From: Lysobacter ciconiae
GTDB taxonomy: Bacteria; Pseudomonadota; Gammaproteobacteria; Xanthomonadales; Xanthomonadaceae
DNA length: 64,000 nt
Direction of reading: 5' to 3'
Assembly (NCBI RefSeq): GCF_015209725.1
Contig: NZ_CP063656.1
Location: forward strand, 1,347,001 to 1,411,000
Each line of letters opens with the position of its first letter. Positions within the stretch are counted from its first letter, which is position 1. Below are positions 42,470-52,900 of the stretch, one piece after another. The position numbers and the translations under genes were made by a program. The notes below the pieces were generated by a model. That model had not been told where the DNA came from, did no database searches, and saw only the letters and a program-made list of their open reading frames with translations.

Positions 42470-44161
42470 TTGACCCTCCCGGTTGACGAGTGGCTGCATG
42501 CGCTCCAGCTTCGGATGAAGCTGGTGGCGCCGCACCGCCGACGCGGCGCCGGGGAATTTCCACCCGGATGGGACGAATGGGTGGATCGCGGTGCGGGCGC
42601 CCGCCCGGCGGCCGCGCCTCCCGAAGCCCTGACGCTGGCCATTGCCGCACGGGGCGTTGCGCCCCCTTTACCGGGCGCTCCCGAACTCGGTCGCTGGGAC
42701 TCGTTCAAGGCGCTGTGCCGCGAGCAGTGGGATCCGCCCGACGCCGAAGATCGCCCGATGCGGCGCGTCGCGTGGCTGGTGGCCGTTGGCTGGCATGTCT
42801 TCGTCGCGGTGGCGTTGGTCTGGTTGATGTATCAGCAGTACCTGGCACCCGCCCATCCGCCACAAAAGGGGCAGGAGGATGTCGTCCAGATCGAGTTCAT
42901 CGGCGAGGGCGCGACCGGGGAAGTCGGCGGTGGCCCGGAGGCAGAAGCAGCGGCCGCGCAGCCTGCAGCATCTGCCGCAGAGGCCAGCGCGAGCGCCGCC
43001 GCAAGTGGCTCGCAGGCGCCGCCTACGCCGGTCGAGCCCACTCCAGTGGTCGCGGCTTCGGAGCCGGCGCCGCCGATGCCCGCCGTTGTGCCCGAACAAC
43101 CCGTGTCGGAAGCCGCACCCCCGCAGGTGCCGCAAAACGTCGAGGTCAGCGAGCCTGCGCCGGATGTCTCGGACTACCAGTTGCCGCCGCCGATGGCCGC
43201 GCTGCCGGTTCCGCAGGTGACCGTTCCCGAGCGCAGCCCGGTTGTGCCGGAGATGGTCGTGGTGGAGGTTCCGTCGCGCCCGGCTCCGGTGGTTCCTGCG
43301 ATCGCCGCTCGACCGATCGCGGACGTCACGCTGCAGCCGACGCCGTCGGAGGTCGTGGTGCGCGAGATTGCCGCGCCACTGCCGACCGCGCCGACGGTGA
43401 CGGTGCCAAAGCGCGAAGTGGCGTTGCGCGAGCACGCCCTGACACCCGCCCCAATACGGGAGCGGGAAATCCCTTCGCCAGCGCCACCCCGTCCCGCATC
43501 ACCACCGGCATCGGCGGCTACCGCCACCGCGACCGCTCCCGCGTCGACTGCGAGCTCGGAAAGCGCCGTGGCAAGCGAGCGGAAGCGCGCTGCCTCGGCC
43601 GCCGCCGCGGACGCTGCGGCAATGCCGTCCAATGCCGGTCCGAAGACCGCGACCGCGCCAGGCGGCTGGGATACGAGGAAGCGCGCCGACGACTGGGGCG
43701 AATCCACCCGCAACGTGGAGGGTGGCCAGAAGGGCACGCCCGCCGGCCTGTACAACAGCGACGGCAGCGTGCGCTTGGCCGAGACACCGGGCTCCGCCTC
43801 TCCAGCGCGACCGCCGGGAGCGCTGACGGACGAAATCGTCAACCTGGATCGTGCCGGCACATGGCTCAAGCGCAAGCCCACGGACTATGAGCCGACGTCC
43901 TTCGACCGCTACTGGCGACCCAGCGAGACGCTGCTGGAAGAGTGGGTGCGCAAGAGCGTCACCACCATCCGGATCCCGATCCCGGGCACCAACAAGCACG
44001 TGGTCTGCCAGACCGTCCTGCTGGTGGTTGGCGGCGGCTGCGACATCAGCGATCCGAACCTGCTCGACGTTCCCGCCACCGCGCGTCCCGCACCCGACAT
44101 TCCCTTCAAGCCCGGCCTGCAGGAAGACAACGGCAGCCTGCCGGCGCCGGTCGAGCAGTAG
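42470..44161 (+). CDS. Transmembrane protein with long Pro/Ala/Val-rich periplasmic region
   Basis: A 563-residue protein known in this lineage only as a transmembrane repetitive protein. Residues 1-95 are cytoplasmic and basic, with one membrane helix near residues 103-122 (WLVAVGWHVFVAVALVWLMY). After that comes a 300-residue stretch of Pro, Ala, Val and Glu, then a more ordered C-terminus with two cysteines (HVVCQTVLLVVGGGCDISDP). The layout (single helix, long Pro/Glu linker, C-terminal domain) resembles TonB or TolA-like spanning proteins but no TonB domain is visible. The TTG start is uncertain; ATG 42515 is possible. It may be cotranscribed with nfuA. Confidence 0.7.
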   Translation: MTLPVDEWLHALQLRMKLVAPHRRRGAGEFPPGWDEWVDRGAGARPAAAPPEALTLAIAARGVAPPLPGAPELGRWDSFKALCREQWDPPDAEDRPMRRVAWLVAVGWHVFVAVALVWLMYQQYLAPAHPPQKGQEDVVQIEFIGEGATGEVGGGPEAEAAAAQPAASAAEASASAAASGSQAPPTPVEPTPVVAASEPAPPMPAVVPEQPVSEAAPPQVPQNVEVSEPAPDVSDYQLPPPMAALPVPQVTVPERSPVVPEMVVVEVPSRPAPVVPAIAARPIADVTLQPTPSEVVVREIAAPLPTAPTVTVPKREVALREHALTPAPIREREIPSPAPPRPASPPASAATATATAPASTASSESAVASERKRAASAAAADAAAMPSNAGPKTATAPGGWDTRKRADDWGESTRNVEGGQKGTPAGLYNSDGSVRLAETPGSASPARPPGALTDEIVNLDRAGTWLKRKPTDYEPTSFDRYWRPSETLLEEWVRKSVTTIRIPIPGTNKHVVCQTVLLVVGGGCDISDPNLLDVPATARPAPDIPFKPGLQEDNGSLPAPVEQ

Positions 44162-44182
44162 TCGCATCGGCGATGTCCAGGC

Positions 44183-44217
44183 AATAAAAAAGCCCGCGCG
44201 ATGCGGGCTTTTTTATT
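44183..44217 (+). terminator. Rho-independent terminator
   Basis: AAAAAAGCCCGC and GCGGGCTTTTTT form a stem around GCGAT, with T runs on both strands. It separates the transmembrane protein gene from the converging cytochrome genes and can serve both. Confidence 0.85.
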
Positions 44218-44266
44218 GGTTCAAAGCAGCGGGGAAGCAGGACCGCTGCGCTGCGGAGGGTGTCTG

Positions 44267-44695
44267 CTACTTCCTGTGGGAGCCGGTCAGGTTGACCAGT
44301 TTGCTGGGACGGGAACCGAAATACGCCGACAGGTCGGCGATCTGCTGGTCGGTAAGCGCCTTGGCCTGCATCGACATCATCACGTGGTCGCGGCTGCCGT
44401 CGCGGTAGGTCTGCAACGCGTGCGCCAGGTAGTCGGGATACTGTCCGCCAATGACCGGGTAGGTCGAATCGATGGGTGCGTTGCCGTCCGGGCCGTGGCA
44501 GTCGATGCACGACTGGCCGGTTGCCGCGCCCTTGGCATTGGCCAGTTGCTCGCCGGCCGCGACGAAGCCCTGCGGCAGGCCAGCCGACGAGGATCGCGAC
44601 GGGTCGGCAGGCGACTGCGAGCACGCGGACAGCGCAATCACGGCAATGCAGGAAAGGACCGCAGGGGCGATGGCGAGGGTTTTGCGGATCGTCAT
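44267..44695 (-). CDS. Lipoprotein cytochrome c (single heme)
   Basis: A 142-residue class I cytochrome c with one heme site, GQSCIDCHGPDGN near residue 62, and the axial methionine likely in MMSMQAK near residue 108. The signal ends in a lipobox (VIALSACSQ), so it is membrane-tethered. It is most like one domain of cytochrome c4 and likely passes electrons from the bc1 complex to a terminal oxidase. It follows another cytochrome c gene by 12 bases. Confidence 0.88.
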   Translation of the reverse strand: MTIRKTLAIAPAVLSCIAVIALSACSQSPADPSRSSSAGLPQGFVAAGEQLANAKGAATGQSCIDCHGPDGNAPIDSTYPVIGGQYPDYLAHALQTYRDGSRDHVMMSMQAKALTDQQIADLSAYFGSRPSKLVNLTGSHRK

Positions 44696-44707
44696 GGGGC
44701 GGCGTTC

Positions 44708-45043
44708 CTACTTGACGTTGGACAGAAAGGCGGCGATGTCGGCGATGTCCTGGTCGGAAAAGCCCTGGGCCTGCGCGCGCATGGTCGGATGCGTCCGGGT
44801 GCCGGTCTGGTAGGCGGTGAGCGCGTTGACCAGATAATCCACGGACTGCCCGCCCAGCTTTGGTACGTGGTAGTTCGGGTACGCGTTCTTGTAGCCGTCG
44901 ATGCCGTGGCAGCCTTGGCAGGTGTAGGTCAGCTCGTAGCCGTTCTGGGTGCGCGCAGCCGCGTCGGCGGACTCCTGCGCGACGGCAGGGGCCGTGGCGA
45001 GGCTCAGCGCCAGGGCAGCGGCAATGGTCAGCAGTCGCATCAT
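44708..45043 (-). CDS. Periplasmic cytochrome c (single heme)
   Basis: A 111-residue class I cytochrome c. A signal peptide ending AVAQE is followed by YTCQGCHGIDGYKNA near residue 42 and a likely axial methionine in HPTMRAQAQGF near residue 87. It is soluble in the periplasm and pairs with the lipid-anchored cytochrome downstream, as in c4/c5 pairs that feed oxidases. The start is one of two adjacent ATGs (45043 or 45040); a TTG at 45055 is less likely. A promoter candidate lies at 45127-45155. Confidence 0.88.
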   Translation of the reverse strand: MMRLLTIAAALALSLATAPAVAQESADAAARTQNGYELTYTCQGCHGIDGYKNAYPNYHVPKLGGQSVDYLVNALTAYQTGTRTHPTMRAQAQGFSDQDIADIAAFLSNVK

Positions 45044-45126
45044 AGGTATCGGCAATCTCGTGTGGCTGGCGAAATTCGGGACGGCTGGGCCGCGTCGAAA
45101 TGCCGCGGGCGCCGCTCAATTTTTGG

Positions 45127-45155
45127 AGTATAGCTTGCGTTCATCGATCAACGAA
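45127..45155 (-). promoter_or_regulatory. Candidate promoter for the cytochrome c pair
   Basis: TATACT (45127-45132 on the minus strand) is spaced 17 bases from a weak TTCGTT and lies about 84 bases upstream of the first cytochrome gene. Confidence 0.4.
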
Positions 45156-45319
45156 GAGGGCAGGTCGCGAAGACGCCTTGCTTGCGGGTGATAATTGCGG
45201 GTCGCATCGGCATGACCTTCGGCGCATTCCGGTGGTGAAGTGTTGGTGACATACTTATCTACAACACCGGCATTGCGACCGGGCTGTGTCCATCAAAAAT
45301 CACACCATCGGGGTCTCCA

Positions 45320-46444
45320 ATGCAACATCGCGCCAATTCCAGCGGCACTGCCTGGTTTCGCAGCTGCGCTTACCTGCTTGTGTGTGTCCTGCTGCTTTCG
45401 GCCTGCAAGGGCGGCGCCGGCGGGGCGGGCAAGGAAGGCGATGCGGAGGAGACCGAGGCCGTCACCGTCGAGGTCGCGCCCGTGCAGAAGCGCTTGATGG
45501 CCGCAAGCTACACCGGCACCGCGCCGCTGGAGGCGTCGGTGGAGGCCCAGGTGGTGGCCAAGACGTCCGGGGTGGCGCTGAAAGTGCTGGTGTCGGAGGG
45601 CGACACGGTGCGCGCCGGTCAGACCTTGGTGCGGCTCGATTCCGATCGCGCGCGGCTGCAGGTGGCGCAGACCGCCTCGCAGGTCGGCAAGCTGCGCAAC
45701 CAATTCGAGCGCGCCCAGAAGCTGGCCGCCGAGCAGTTGATCGCCGCCGCCGACTACGACCAGATCCGCTACGACCTGGCCAACGCACAGGCGGCCAACC
45801 GCATGGCGAACCTGGAGCTGTCCTACGCGGACGTGAAAGCGCCAATCAACGGCGTGGTGGCCTCGGTTCCGCCCAAGGCGGGCAACTTCATCCAGATCAA
45901 TACGCCGATCGTGCGGATCGTGGACATTTCGACCCTGGAAGCGACCCTGAACGTGCCCGAGCGTGAACTGGCGACGATGAGCGCGGGCCTGCCGGTCTCA
46001 CTCGCGGTGGATGCGCTGCCGGGCAAGACGTTCACCGGCGTGGTGGAGCGCATATCGCCAGTGGTGGATTCGGGCAGCGGCACCTTCCGCGTCATCGCCC
46101 GGTTCGACAGCGAGGGCGCCCTGCAGGCGGGCATGTTCGGACGCATCAGCATCAACTACGGCCAGCGCGCCGACGCCATGGTCGTTCCGCGCAACGCGCT
46201 GCTGGAAGGGGAGGGCGATCCAGCGGTGTTCGTCCTGGAAGGCGACAAGGTACGCCGTGCCGCCATCCAGACCGGCTACAGCGACGGCAGCTGGGTCGAG
46301 GTCCTGGACGGGCTTTCCCCCAACGACCGCGTGGTGGTGGCGGGCAAGACGACGCTGCGCGATGGCAGCGCGGTAACCGTCATCGATACGGGTGCACCGC
46401 CGCCGGCCCCGGCAGTCCCGGCCGCTTCCGCCACCGAACAGTAA
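45320..46444 (+). CDS. RND efflux periplasmic adaptor (membrane fusion protein)
   Basis: A 374-residue HlyD/AcrA-family adaptor. The signal ends in a lipobox (VLLLSACKG). It has the biotinyl-lipoyl-like halves (VEAQVVAKTSGVALKVLVSE near residue 75 and APINGVVASVPPKAGNF near residue 175), a coiled-coil hairpin between them, a beta-barrel domain and a membrane-proximal domain. It bridges the inner-membrane pump and an outer-membrane channel. It is the first gene of a three-gene operon with two RND permeases; no TolC-type channel gene is present in the window. Confidence 0.92.
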   Translation: MQHRANSSGTAWFRSCAYLLVCVLLLSACKGGAGGAGKEGDAEETEAVTVEVAPVQKRLMAASYTGTAPLEASVEAQVVAKTSGVALKVLVSEGDTVRAGQTLVRLDSDRARLQVAQTASQVGKLRNQFERAQKLAAEQLIAAADYDQIRYDLANAQAANRMANLELSYADVKAPINGVVASVPPKAGNFIQINTPIVRIVDISTLEATLNVPERELATMSAGLPVSLAVDALPGKTFTGVVERISPVVDSGSGTFRVIARFDSEGALQAGMFGRISINYGQRADAMVVPRNALLEGEGDPAVFVLEGDKVRRAAIQTGYSDGSWVEVLDGLSPNDRVVVAGKTTLRDGSAVTVIDTGAPPPAPAVPAASATEQ

Positions 46445-46456
46445 GGCGCCCTCCCG

Positions 46457-49400
46457 ATGAGCGACCTCAAGCAGACCGCGCCGGCCGTGCCCGGGGCGCA
46501 CCCGCAGCGCAACTTCAGCCTGGTCGAATTCTCGACCCGGCGCCGGGTCACGGTGGCGATGGTGACCCTTACTTTTGTGCTGTTCGGCTTGATCGCGCTC
46601 GGCAACCTGAAGGTCAACCTGTTGCCGGACCTGAGCTACCCGACGCTGACGGTACGTACCGAATACACAGGTGCGGCCCCGACCGAGATCGAGACGCTGA
46701 TCACCGAGCCGGTCGAAGAGGCCGTGGGCGTGGTGAAAGGACTGCGCAAGCTCAAGTCGGTCTCGCGGACCGGGCAGAGCGACGTCGTGCTCGAGTTCGC
46801 CTGGGGCACCGACATGGACAAGGCCGGGCTGGAGGTGCGCGACAAGATGGAGTCGCTGCAGCTGCCGCTGGAGGCCAAGCCGCCCGTGCTGCTGCGCTTC
46901 AATCCGTCCACCGAGCCGATCATCCGCGTCGCCCTGTCGTCCAAGGCCGAAGGCGATGAGTTGCGCCAACTGGCCCTGCTGCGCCAGTACGCCGACGATG
47001 ACCTGAAGAAGAAGCTCGAGCCGGTGCTCGGCGTGGCCGCGGTGAAGGTGGGCGGCGGGCTGGAGGACGAGATCCAGGTGCTGGTGGACCAGCAGAAACT
47101 GGCGCAGCTCAACCTGCCGATCTCCACCGTGACCCAGCGCCTGGGCCAGGAGAACATCAACATCTCCGGCGGCCGGCTGGAGGAAGGTTCACAGCGCTAC
47201 CTGGTGCGGACGGTCAACCAGTTCTCCAGCGTCGACCAGATCCGCGATTTGCTGGTGACCACCAGCACCGGAGGCAGCGACGCGGCCGCCGAAGCCGCGA
47301 TGCAGATGGCGCGCGTGGCCGCGGCGTCGGGCTCGGCCGATGCGATGGCCGCGGCGGCGTCGGTGCAAAGCGCGTCCTCGGGAAATGCCAGCACGGTTGC
47401 CGGCGGAAAGCCGGTGCGCTTGAAGGACATCGCCGAGATCGTCCAGGGCCACAAGGAGCGCGAAGCGATCATCCGCCTGGATGGCCGCGAAGCCGTCGAG
47501 CTGGCGATCTACAAGGAGGGCGATGCCAACACCGTGGCGACCGCCGACGCGATCCACGAGCGGCTCGAATCCATCCGCAAGCAGGTGCCGGCCGACATCG
47601 ACCTGACCGTCATTGACGACCAGTCCACCTTCATCCGCAACGCGATCAGCGACGTCAAGATGGACGCGGTGATCGGCGGGATGCTGGCGATTCTGGTGAT
47701 CTTCCTGTTCCTGCGCGATGGCTGGAGCACGTTCGTCATCGGCCTGTCGTTGCCGATCTCGATCATCACGACGTTCTTCTTCATGGGCCAGCTGGGCCTG
47801 AGCCTCAACGTGATGTCGCTGGGCGGGCTGGCGCTGGCGACGGGGCTCGTGGTGGATGACTCGATCGTGGTGCTGGAGTCGATTGCCAAGGCGCGCGAAC
47901 GCGGCCTGGGGATCCTGCAGGCAGCCATTACCGGCACCGCCGAGGTCAGCATGGCGGTGGTGGCCTCGACCCTGACCACGGTGGCGGTGTTCCTGCCGCT
48001 GGTGTTCGTGGAAGGCATCGCCGGGCAGCTGTTCCGCGACCAGGCGCTGACGGTTGCCATTGCCATCGGCATCTCGCTTGCGGTGGCGATGACGCTGATT
48101 CCGATGCTGAGCGCGCTGCGTGGCCGGCCGTCAGAATCGCTGCCCGAGGAGCCGCCCCATCCGCAGTGGCAACCCAGCCGCACCTGGCAGAAACCGGTGG
48201 CGGCTACCCGACGCGGTGTGGGCGCCGGCGTGGGCGGCGCGCTGTTCGGGATTGCGTGGGTGTTCGTGCGCATGTGGCGCGGCGTGTCCGCCGTGGTGGG
48301 GCCGGTCATGCGCAAGGCCAGCGATCTGGCCATGGCGCCGTACGCACGTGCCGAGCGCGGTTACCGGAAGCTGCTCCCCGCGGCGATGGGCCGCCCGGTG
48401 TTCGTGCTGGGGTCGGCCGCGGCCGCTTTCGCGCTGGCCTTGCTGCTGGTGCCGATGCTTGGCGCGGACCTGATACCGCAGTTGGCTCAGGACCGCTTCG
48501 ACATGACGGTCAAGCTGCCGCCGGGCACGCCCTTGCGGGAAACCGACGCGCTGGTGCAGAGCCTGCAGAAGAAACACGCGGGCACGGAAGGCATCCATGC
48601 AATCTACGGAGTCAGTGGCAGCGGCACGCGGTTGGATGCCAGCCCGACCGACAGCGGCGACAACGTCGGCAAGCTCAGCATCGTGATGAGCAACGGAGGC
48701 AGCGACCGGCTCGAGGCGTCGATGTCGGGCGCGTTGCGCCAGAGCATGCGCGACCACCCGTCGGCGCAGGTCGATTTCAGCCGCCCGGAGTTGTTCAGTT
48801 TCTCCATGCCGCTGGAGATCGAGCTGGCGGGACCGGACCTGGAGACCATCCGCAAGGCAGGGCAGAAGATGGCCGCCCTTTTGCGGGCCAACCCGCACTA
48901 CACCGACGTCAGCTCGACCGTCGAGCAGGGCTTTCCGGAGATCCAGATCCTGTTCGACCAGCAGCGGGCGGCCGCGTTCGGCCTCACCACCCGCCAGATC
49001 GCGGATGCGGTGGTGTCCAAGGTGCGCGGCGACGTGGCGACGCGCTACAGCTTCCGCGATCGCAAGATCGACGTGCTGGTGCGGCTCAAGGAGGAAGAGC
49101 GCGGCTCGGTGGATGACATCCGCAACCTGATCATCAACGCCGGCGGCAAGACGGTGCAGCTGGGCTCGGTGGCCGAGGTGGTCTCCACCACGGGCCCGAG
49201 CGAGATCCATCGCGCCGACCAGGTCCGGGTCGCGGTGGTGTCGTCCAACCTGCAGGGCATCGATCTGGGCAGTGCGGTGCTGGAGGTGCAGAAGCTGGTC
49301 GCCGACAACCCGCTGGGCGCCGAGGTGCAGATGCATATTGGCGGTCAGGGCGAAGAACTCGGCGATTCCCTGCGGTCGCTGCTGTTCGCGTTCGGGTTGG

Positions 49401-49939
49401 CCATTTTCCTTGTCTACCTGGTGATGGCCTCGCAGTTCGAATCGCTGCTGCATCCGTTCGTGATCCTGTTCACCATCCCGCTGGCGATGGTCGGCGCGGT
49501 GCTGGCGCTTTTGCTGACGCGATCGCCGGTCTCGGTGGTGGTCTTCATCGGGCTGATCCTGCTGGTCGGGCTGGTGACCAAGAACGCGATCATCCTGATC
49601 GACAAGGTCAACCAGCTGCGGGAGGCGGGCGTGGCCAAGCGCGAGGCCTTGCTGCAGGGCGCCCAGTCGCGCCTGCGGCCCATCGTGATGACCACGCTGA
49701 GCACGCTGTTCGGCTTCCTGCCGCTGGCGTTGGCCTTTGGCGAGGGCGCCGAAGTCCGCTCGCCGATGGCGATCACCGTCATCGGTGGACTGCTGGTATC
49801 GACCCTGCTGACCCTGATCGTGATCCCCGTCGTCTACGACCTGTTGGACCGCCGGCCGGACGAGTACTACCGCCATCGCGCCCGGCGCGGTGAGGACATC
49901 CCTCCGGCGGGCGAGGCCTACCCGGAGCCGGTCGCATGA
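46457..49939 (+). CDS. RND efflux permease 1 (proton-relay residues intact)
   Basis: An 1160-residue AcrB-superfamily permease, longer than usual because of a serine/alanine-rich insert near residues 270-315 and a linker near 560-610. Twelve helices and two large periplasmic loops are evident. The helix-4 proton relay reads TGLVVDDSIVVLESI, keeping both aspartates, and helix 10 reads VGLVTKNAIILIDKV, keeping the lysine. It should drive proton-coupled efflux. Its stop overlaps the start of permease 2 by four bases, so the two are made together. Confidence 0.93.
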   Translation: MSDLKQTAPAVPGAHPQRNFSLVEFSTRRRVTVAMVTLTFVLFGLIALGNLKVNLLPDLSYPTLTVRTEYTGAAPTEIETLITEPVEEAVGVVKGLRKLKSVSRTGQSDVVLEFAWGTDMDKAGLEVRDKMESLQLPLEAKPPVLLRFNPSTEPIIRVALSSKAEGDELRQLALLRQYADDDLKKKLEPVLGVAAVKVGGGLEDEIQVLVDQQKLAQLNLPISTVTQRLGQENINISGGRLEEGSQRYLVRTVNQFSSVDQIRDLLVTTSTGGSDAAAEAAMQMARVAAASGSADAMAAAASVQSASSGNASTVAGGKPVRLKDIAEIVQGHKEREAIIRLDGREAVELAIYKEGDANTVATADAIHERLESIRKQVPADIDLTVIDDQSTFIRNAISDVKMDAVIGGMLAILVIFLFLRDGWSTFVIGLSLPISIITTFFFMGQLGLSLNVMSLGGLALATGLVVDDSIVVLESIAKARERGLGILQAAITGTAEVSMAVVASTLTTVAVFLPLVFVEGIAGQLFRDQALTVAIAIGISLAVAMTLIPMLSALRGRPSESLPEEPPHPQWQPSRTWQKPVAATRRGVGAGVGGALFGIAWVFVRMWRGVSAVVGPVMRKASDLAMAPYARAERGYRKLLPAAMGRPVFVLGSAAAAFALALLLVPMLGADLIPQLAQDRFDMTVKLPPGTPLRETDALVQSLQKKHAGTEGIHAIYGVSGSGTRLDASPTDSGDNVGKLSIVMSNGGSDRLEASMSGALRQSMRDHPSAQVDFSRPELFSFSMPLEIELAGPDLETIRKAGQKMAALLRANPHYTDVSSTVEQGFPEIQILFDQQRAAAFGLTTRQIADAVVSKVRGDVATRYSFRDRKIDVLVRLKEEERGSVDDIRNLIINAGGKTVQLGSVAEVVSTTGPSEIHRADQVRVAVVSSNLQGIDLGSAVLEVQKLVADNPLGAEVQMHIGGQGEELGDSLRSLLFAFGLAIFLVYLVMASQFESLLHPFVILFTIPLAMVGAVLALLLTRSPVSVVVFIGLILLVGLVTKNAIILIDKVNQLREAGVAKREALLQGAQSRLRPIVMTTLSTLFGFLPLALAFGEGAEVRSPMAITVIGGLLVSTLLTLIVIPVVYDLLDRRPDEYYRHRARRGEDIPPAGEAYPEPVA

Positions 49940-52900
49940 GCATCGCCGAGATCAGCCTGCGCCGGCCGGTGACGACCATCATGCTGTTCGTGTCGATGGT
50001 TGCGATCGGGCTGATCGCCGCCGTGCGCCTCCCGCTGGAGGCGCTGCCGGACGTGTCTGCGCCGTTTGTATTCGTCCAGCTGCCCTACACCGGTTCCACG
50101 CCGGAGGAGGTCGAGCGCAACATCCTGCGCCCGGCCGAGGAAGCGCTCGCCACGATGAGCGACATCAAGGGCATCCAGGGCCGCGCGTCGGCCGACGGAG
50201 CATCGATATTCATGATGTTTTCGGACTGGAGTCGCGACGTGGAGATCGCCGCCTCGGAGGCGCGCGAGCGGATCGACGCCATCCGCGGCGAGCTTCCCGA
50301 CGACCTGCGCCGGTATTTCGTCTTCAAGTTCTCCACCAACGATCAGCCGATCATGAGGCTTCGCCTTGCCGGCGAAGTTGACATGAGTGGCGAATACGAC
50401 CTGATCGAGCGCGAGTTCAAGACGCCGCTGGAGCGGATTCCCGGCGTGGCCAAGGTCGACATCGGCGGGGCGGCGGCCAATGAGGTCGAGGTCGCGATCG
50501 ACCCGGACCGCCTGGTCGCGCACGGGCTCAACCTCAATGAGCTGACCTCGCGTCTGCAGGCCGCCAACTTCTCCGTGTCGGCCGGTGAGATCGAGCACGA
50601 CGGTCGGCGCCTGCGCGTGCAACCCGTTGGCGAAATCAACCAGATCCAGCAATTGCGCGAGCTTCCGCTCAACGCCAGCGGTCTCCGGCTGGGCGACGTG
50701 GCCAACGTTGAGTTGGGACCGGCGCGGCTGGAGGTCGGCCGGCGCCTGGACGGTCGCCCGGCGGTGGCGCTGGAGGTGTTCAAGGAACGCGATGCGAACC
50801 TGGTGGAAGTCTCGCGTCTGGTGCTGGCCGAACTGGACCGGATCCGCACCAAACCCAGCCTGCGCGGCGTCGACTTCAAGGTGATCGAGAATCAGGGCAA
50901 GGACGTCACCAGCTCGCTGCTGGAGTTGGGCGAGGCCGGCGGCATCGGCCTGCTGCTGTCGATCGCGGTGCTGTTCTTCTTCCTGCGTCATTGGCCGTCC
51001 ACGCTGATGGTGACGCTGGCCATCCCGATCTGCTTCGTGATGACGCTGGGATTCATGTTCTTCGTCGGTGTCAGCCTCAATGTGCTCAGCCTGATGGGCC
51101 TGCTGCTGGCGGTCGGCATGCTGGTCGACAACGCGGTGGTGGTGGTGGAGAGCATCTACCAGGAGCGCGAGCGGATGCCCGATCAACCCGTTCGAGCGTC
51201 CATTGTCGGCACCCGCAACGTCGCCATCGCACTGTCGGCCGGCACGTTGTGCCACTGCATCGTCTTCGTGCCCAACCTGCTGGGCGAGAAGAACAACATC
51301 AGCATCTTCATGTCGCAGATCGCGATCACCATCTCGGTGTCGCTGCTGGCATCGTGGCTGGTCGCGGTAAGCCTGATCCCGATGCTGTCATCGCGGATGA
51401 AGACGCCCGCGGCCGTGCAGGACCAGCGCGGCATCATCCGTCGCCTGCAAACCCGCTACGCCCGCCTGCTGCGCTGGACGCTGGAACACCGAGGCTGGAG
51501 CATCGCCGGCATCGTGCTGATCAGCGCCATCAGCATCGTGCCGATGACGCAGACCAAGTTCGACATGTTCGGCGGCGGCAACCAGCGCAATGAGACATCG
51601 GTCAATTACCGCTTCAGCGGCAGCTACAGCAAGGACCAGGTGTCCGACGAAGTGGCCCGGGTCGAGGCGTACCTGGAGCGCAACCGCGAGGAGTTCCGGA
51701 TCGCCCAGGTCTATTCGTGGTTCAGCACCGGCAGCGACGCGGGCACGATGATCACCTTCAAGGACGACGTCGCCGATGCGGGGGCGCTGGTGGAGGCGAT
51801 CCGCAAGGGCCTGCCCAAGTCCGCCCGCGCCGAGCTCGCCATCGGCGACCAGGGCAACCAGGGTGGCGGGGGCGGTGAGGGCCTGCAGTTCCAGCTTGTC
51901 GGTGATTCCACCCAGGTGCTGACCGACCTGGCCAACGACGTCGTCCCTCTGCTGGCCCGCCAGCCGTCGTTGCGCGATGTGCGGGTGGATGCGGGCGATA
52001 CCAACAACGAGCTCAACGTGCGCGTGGACCGCGAACGCGCGGCCGCCTTCGGCTTCAGCGCACAGGAAGTGGCGCAGTTCGTCGGACTGGCACTGCGCGG
52101 TGCGCAACTGCGCGACTTCAGCCGGGGCCAGACCGAGGTGCCGGTGTGGGTCCGGTTTGCCGGCGCGGATGAGTTCGACATTGCCGATATCGCCGCCTTC
52201 ACCGTGCGCTCGCCGGACGGGCGCGATGTCCCCCTGCTGAGCATGGTCGATCTGGACACCAGCGCCGCGGCGACCCAGATCCGGCGCACCAACCGGCAGA
52301 CGGCGCTGGTGATCAAGGCCAACCTGGCCGACAAGTCGACCACGCCCGAAGCCCGCACGGCCATCGAGCAGACCCTTGCCGGCGTGGCGTTTCCGGCCGG
52401 CTACGGCTTCACCTTCGAGGGCAGTTCCTTCCAGAACGATGCCGAGGCGGTGAACCAGATGATGTTCAACCTGGTCATCGCGCTGGTCATGATCTATGTC
52501 GTGATGGCGGCGGTGTTCGAGTCGCTGGTGTTTCCGTCGGCGATCATGAGTTGCGTGGTGTTCTCGATCTTCGGCGTGTTCTGGCTGTTCTGGCTGACCG
52601 GCACGTCGTTCTCGGTGATGGCCTTCATCGGCATCCTGGTGTTGATGGGCGTGGTGGTGAACAACGGCATCGTGATGGTCGAGCACATCAACAACCTGCG
52701 CCGGCGCGGGCTGTCGCGCACCGATGCGCTGGTGGAGGGCAGTCGGGAGCGCCTGCGTCCGATCATGATGACCATGGGCACGGCGATCCTGGCGATGATC
52801 CCGATCTCGCTGAGCGACACGGTGGTGCTGGGCGGACTGACCTATTCGCCGATGGCACGCGCGGTGGCTGGCGGCCTGGCGTTCTCCACCGTGGTCAGCC

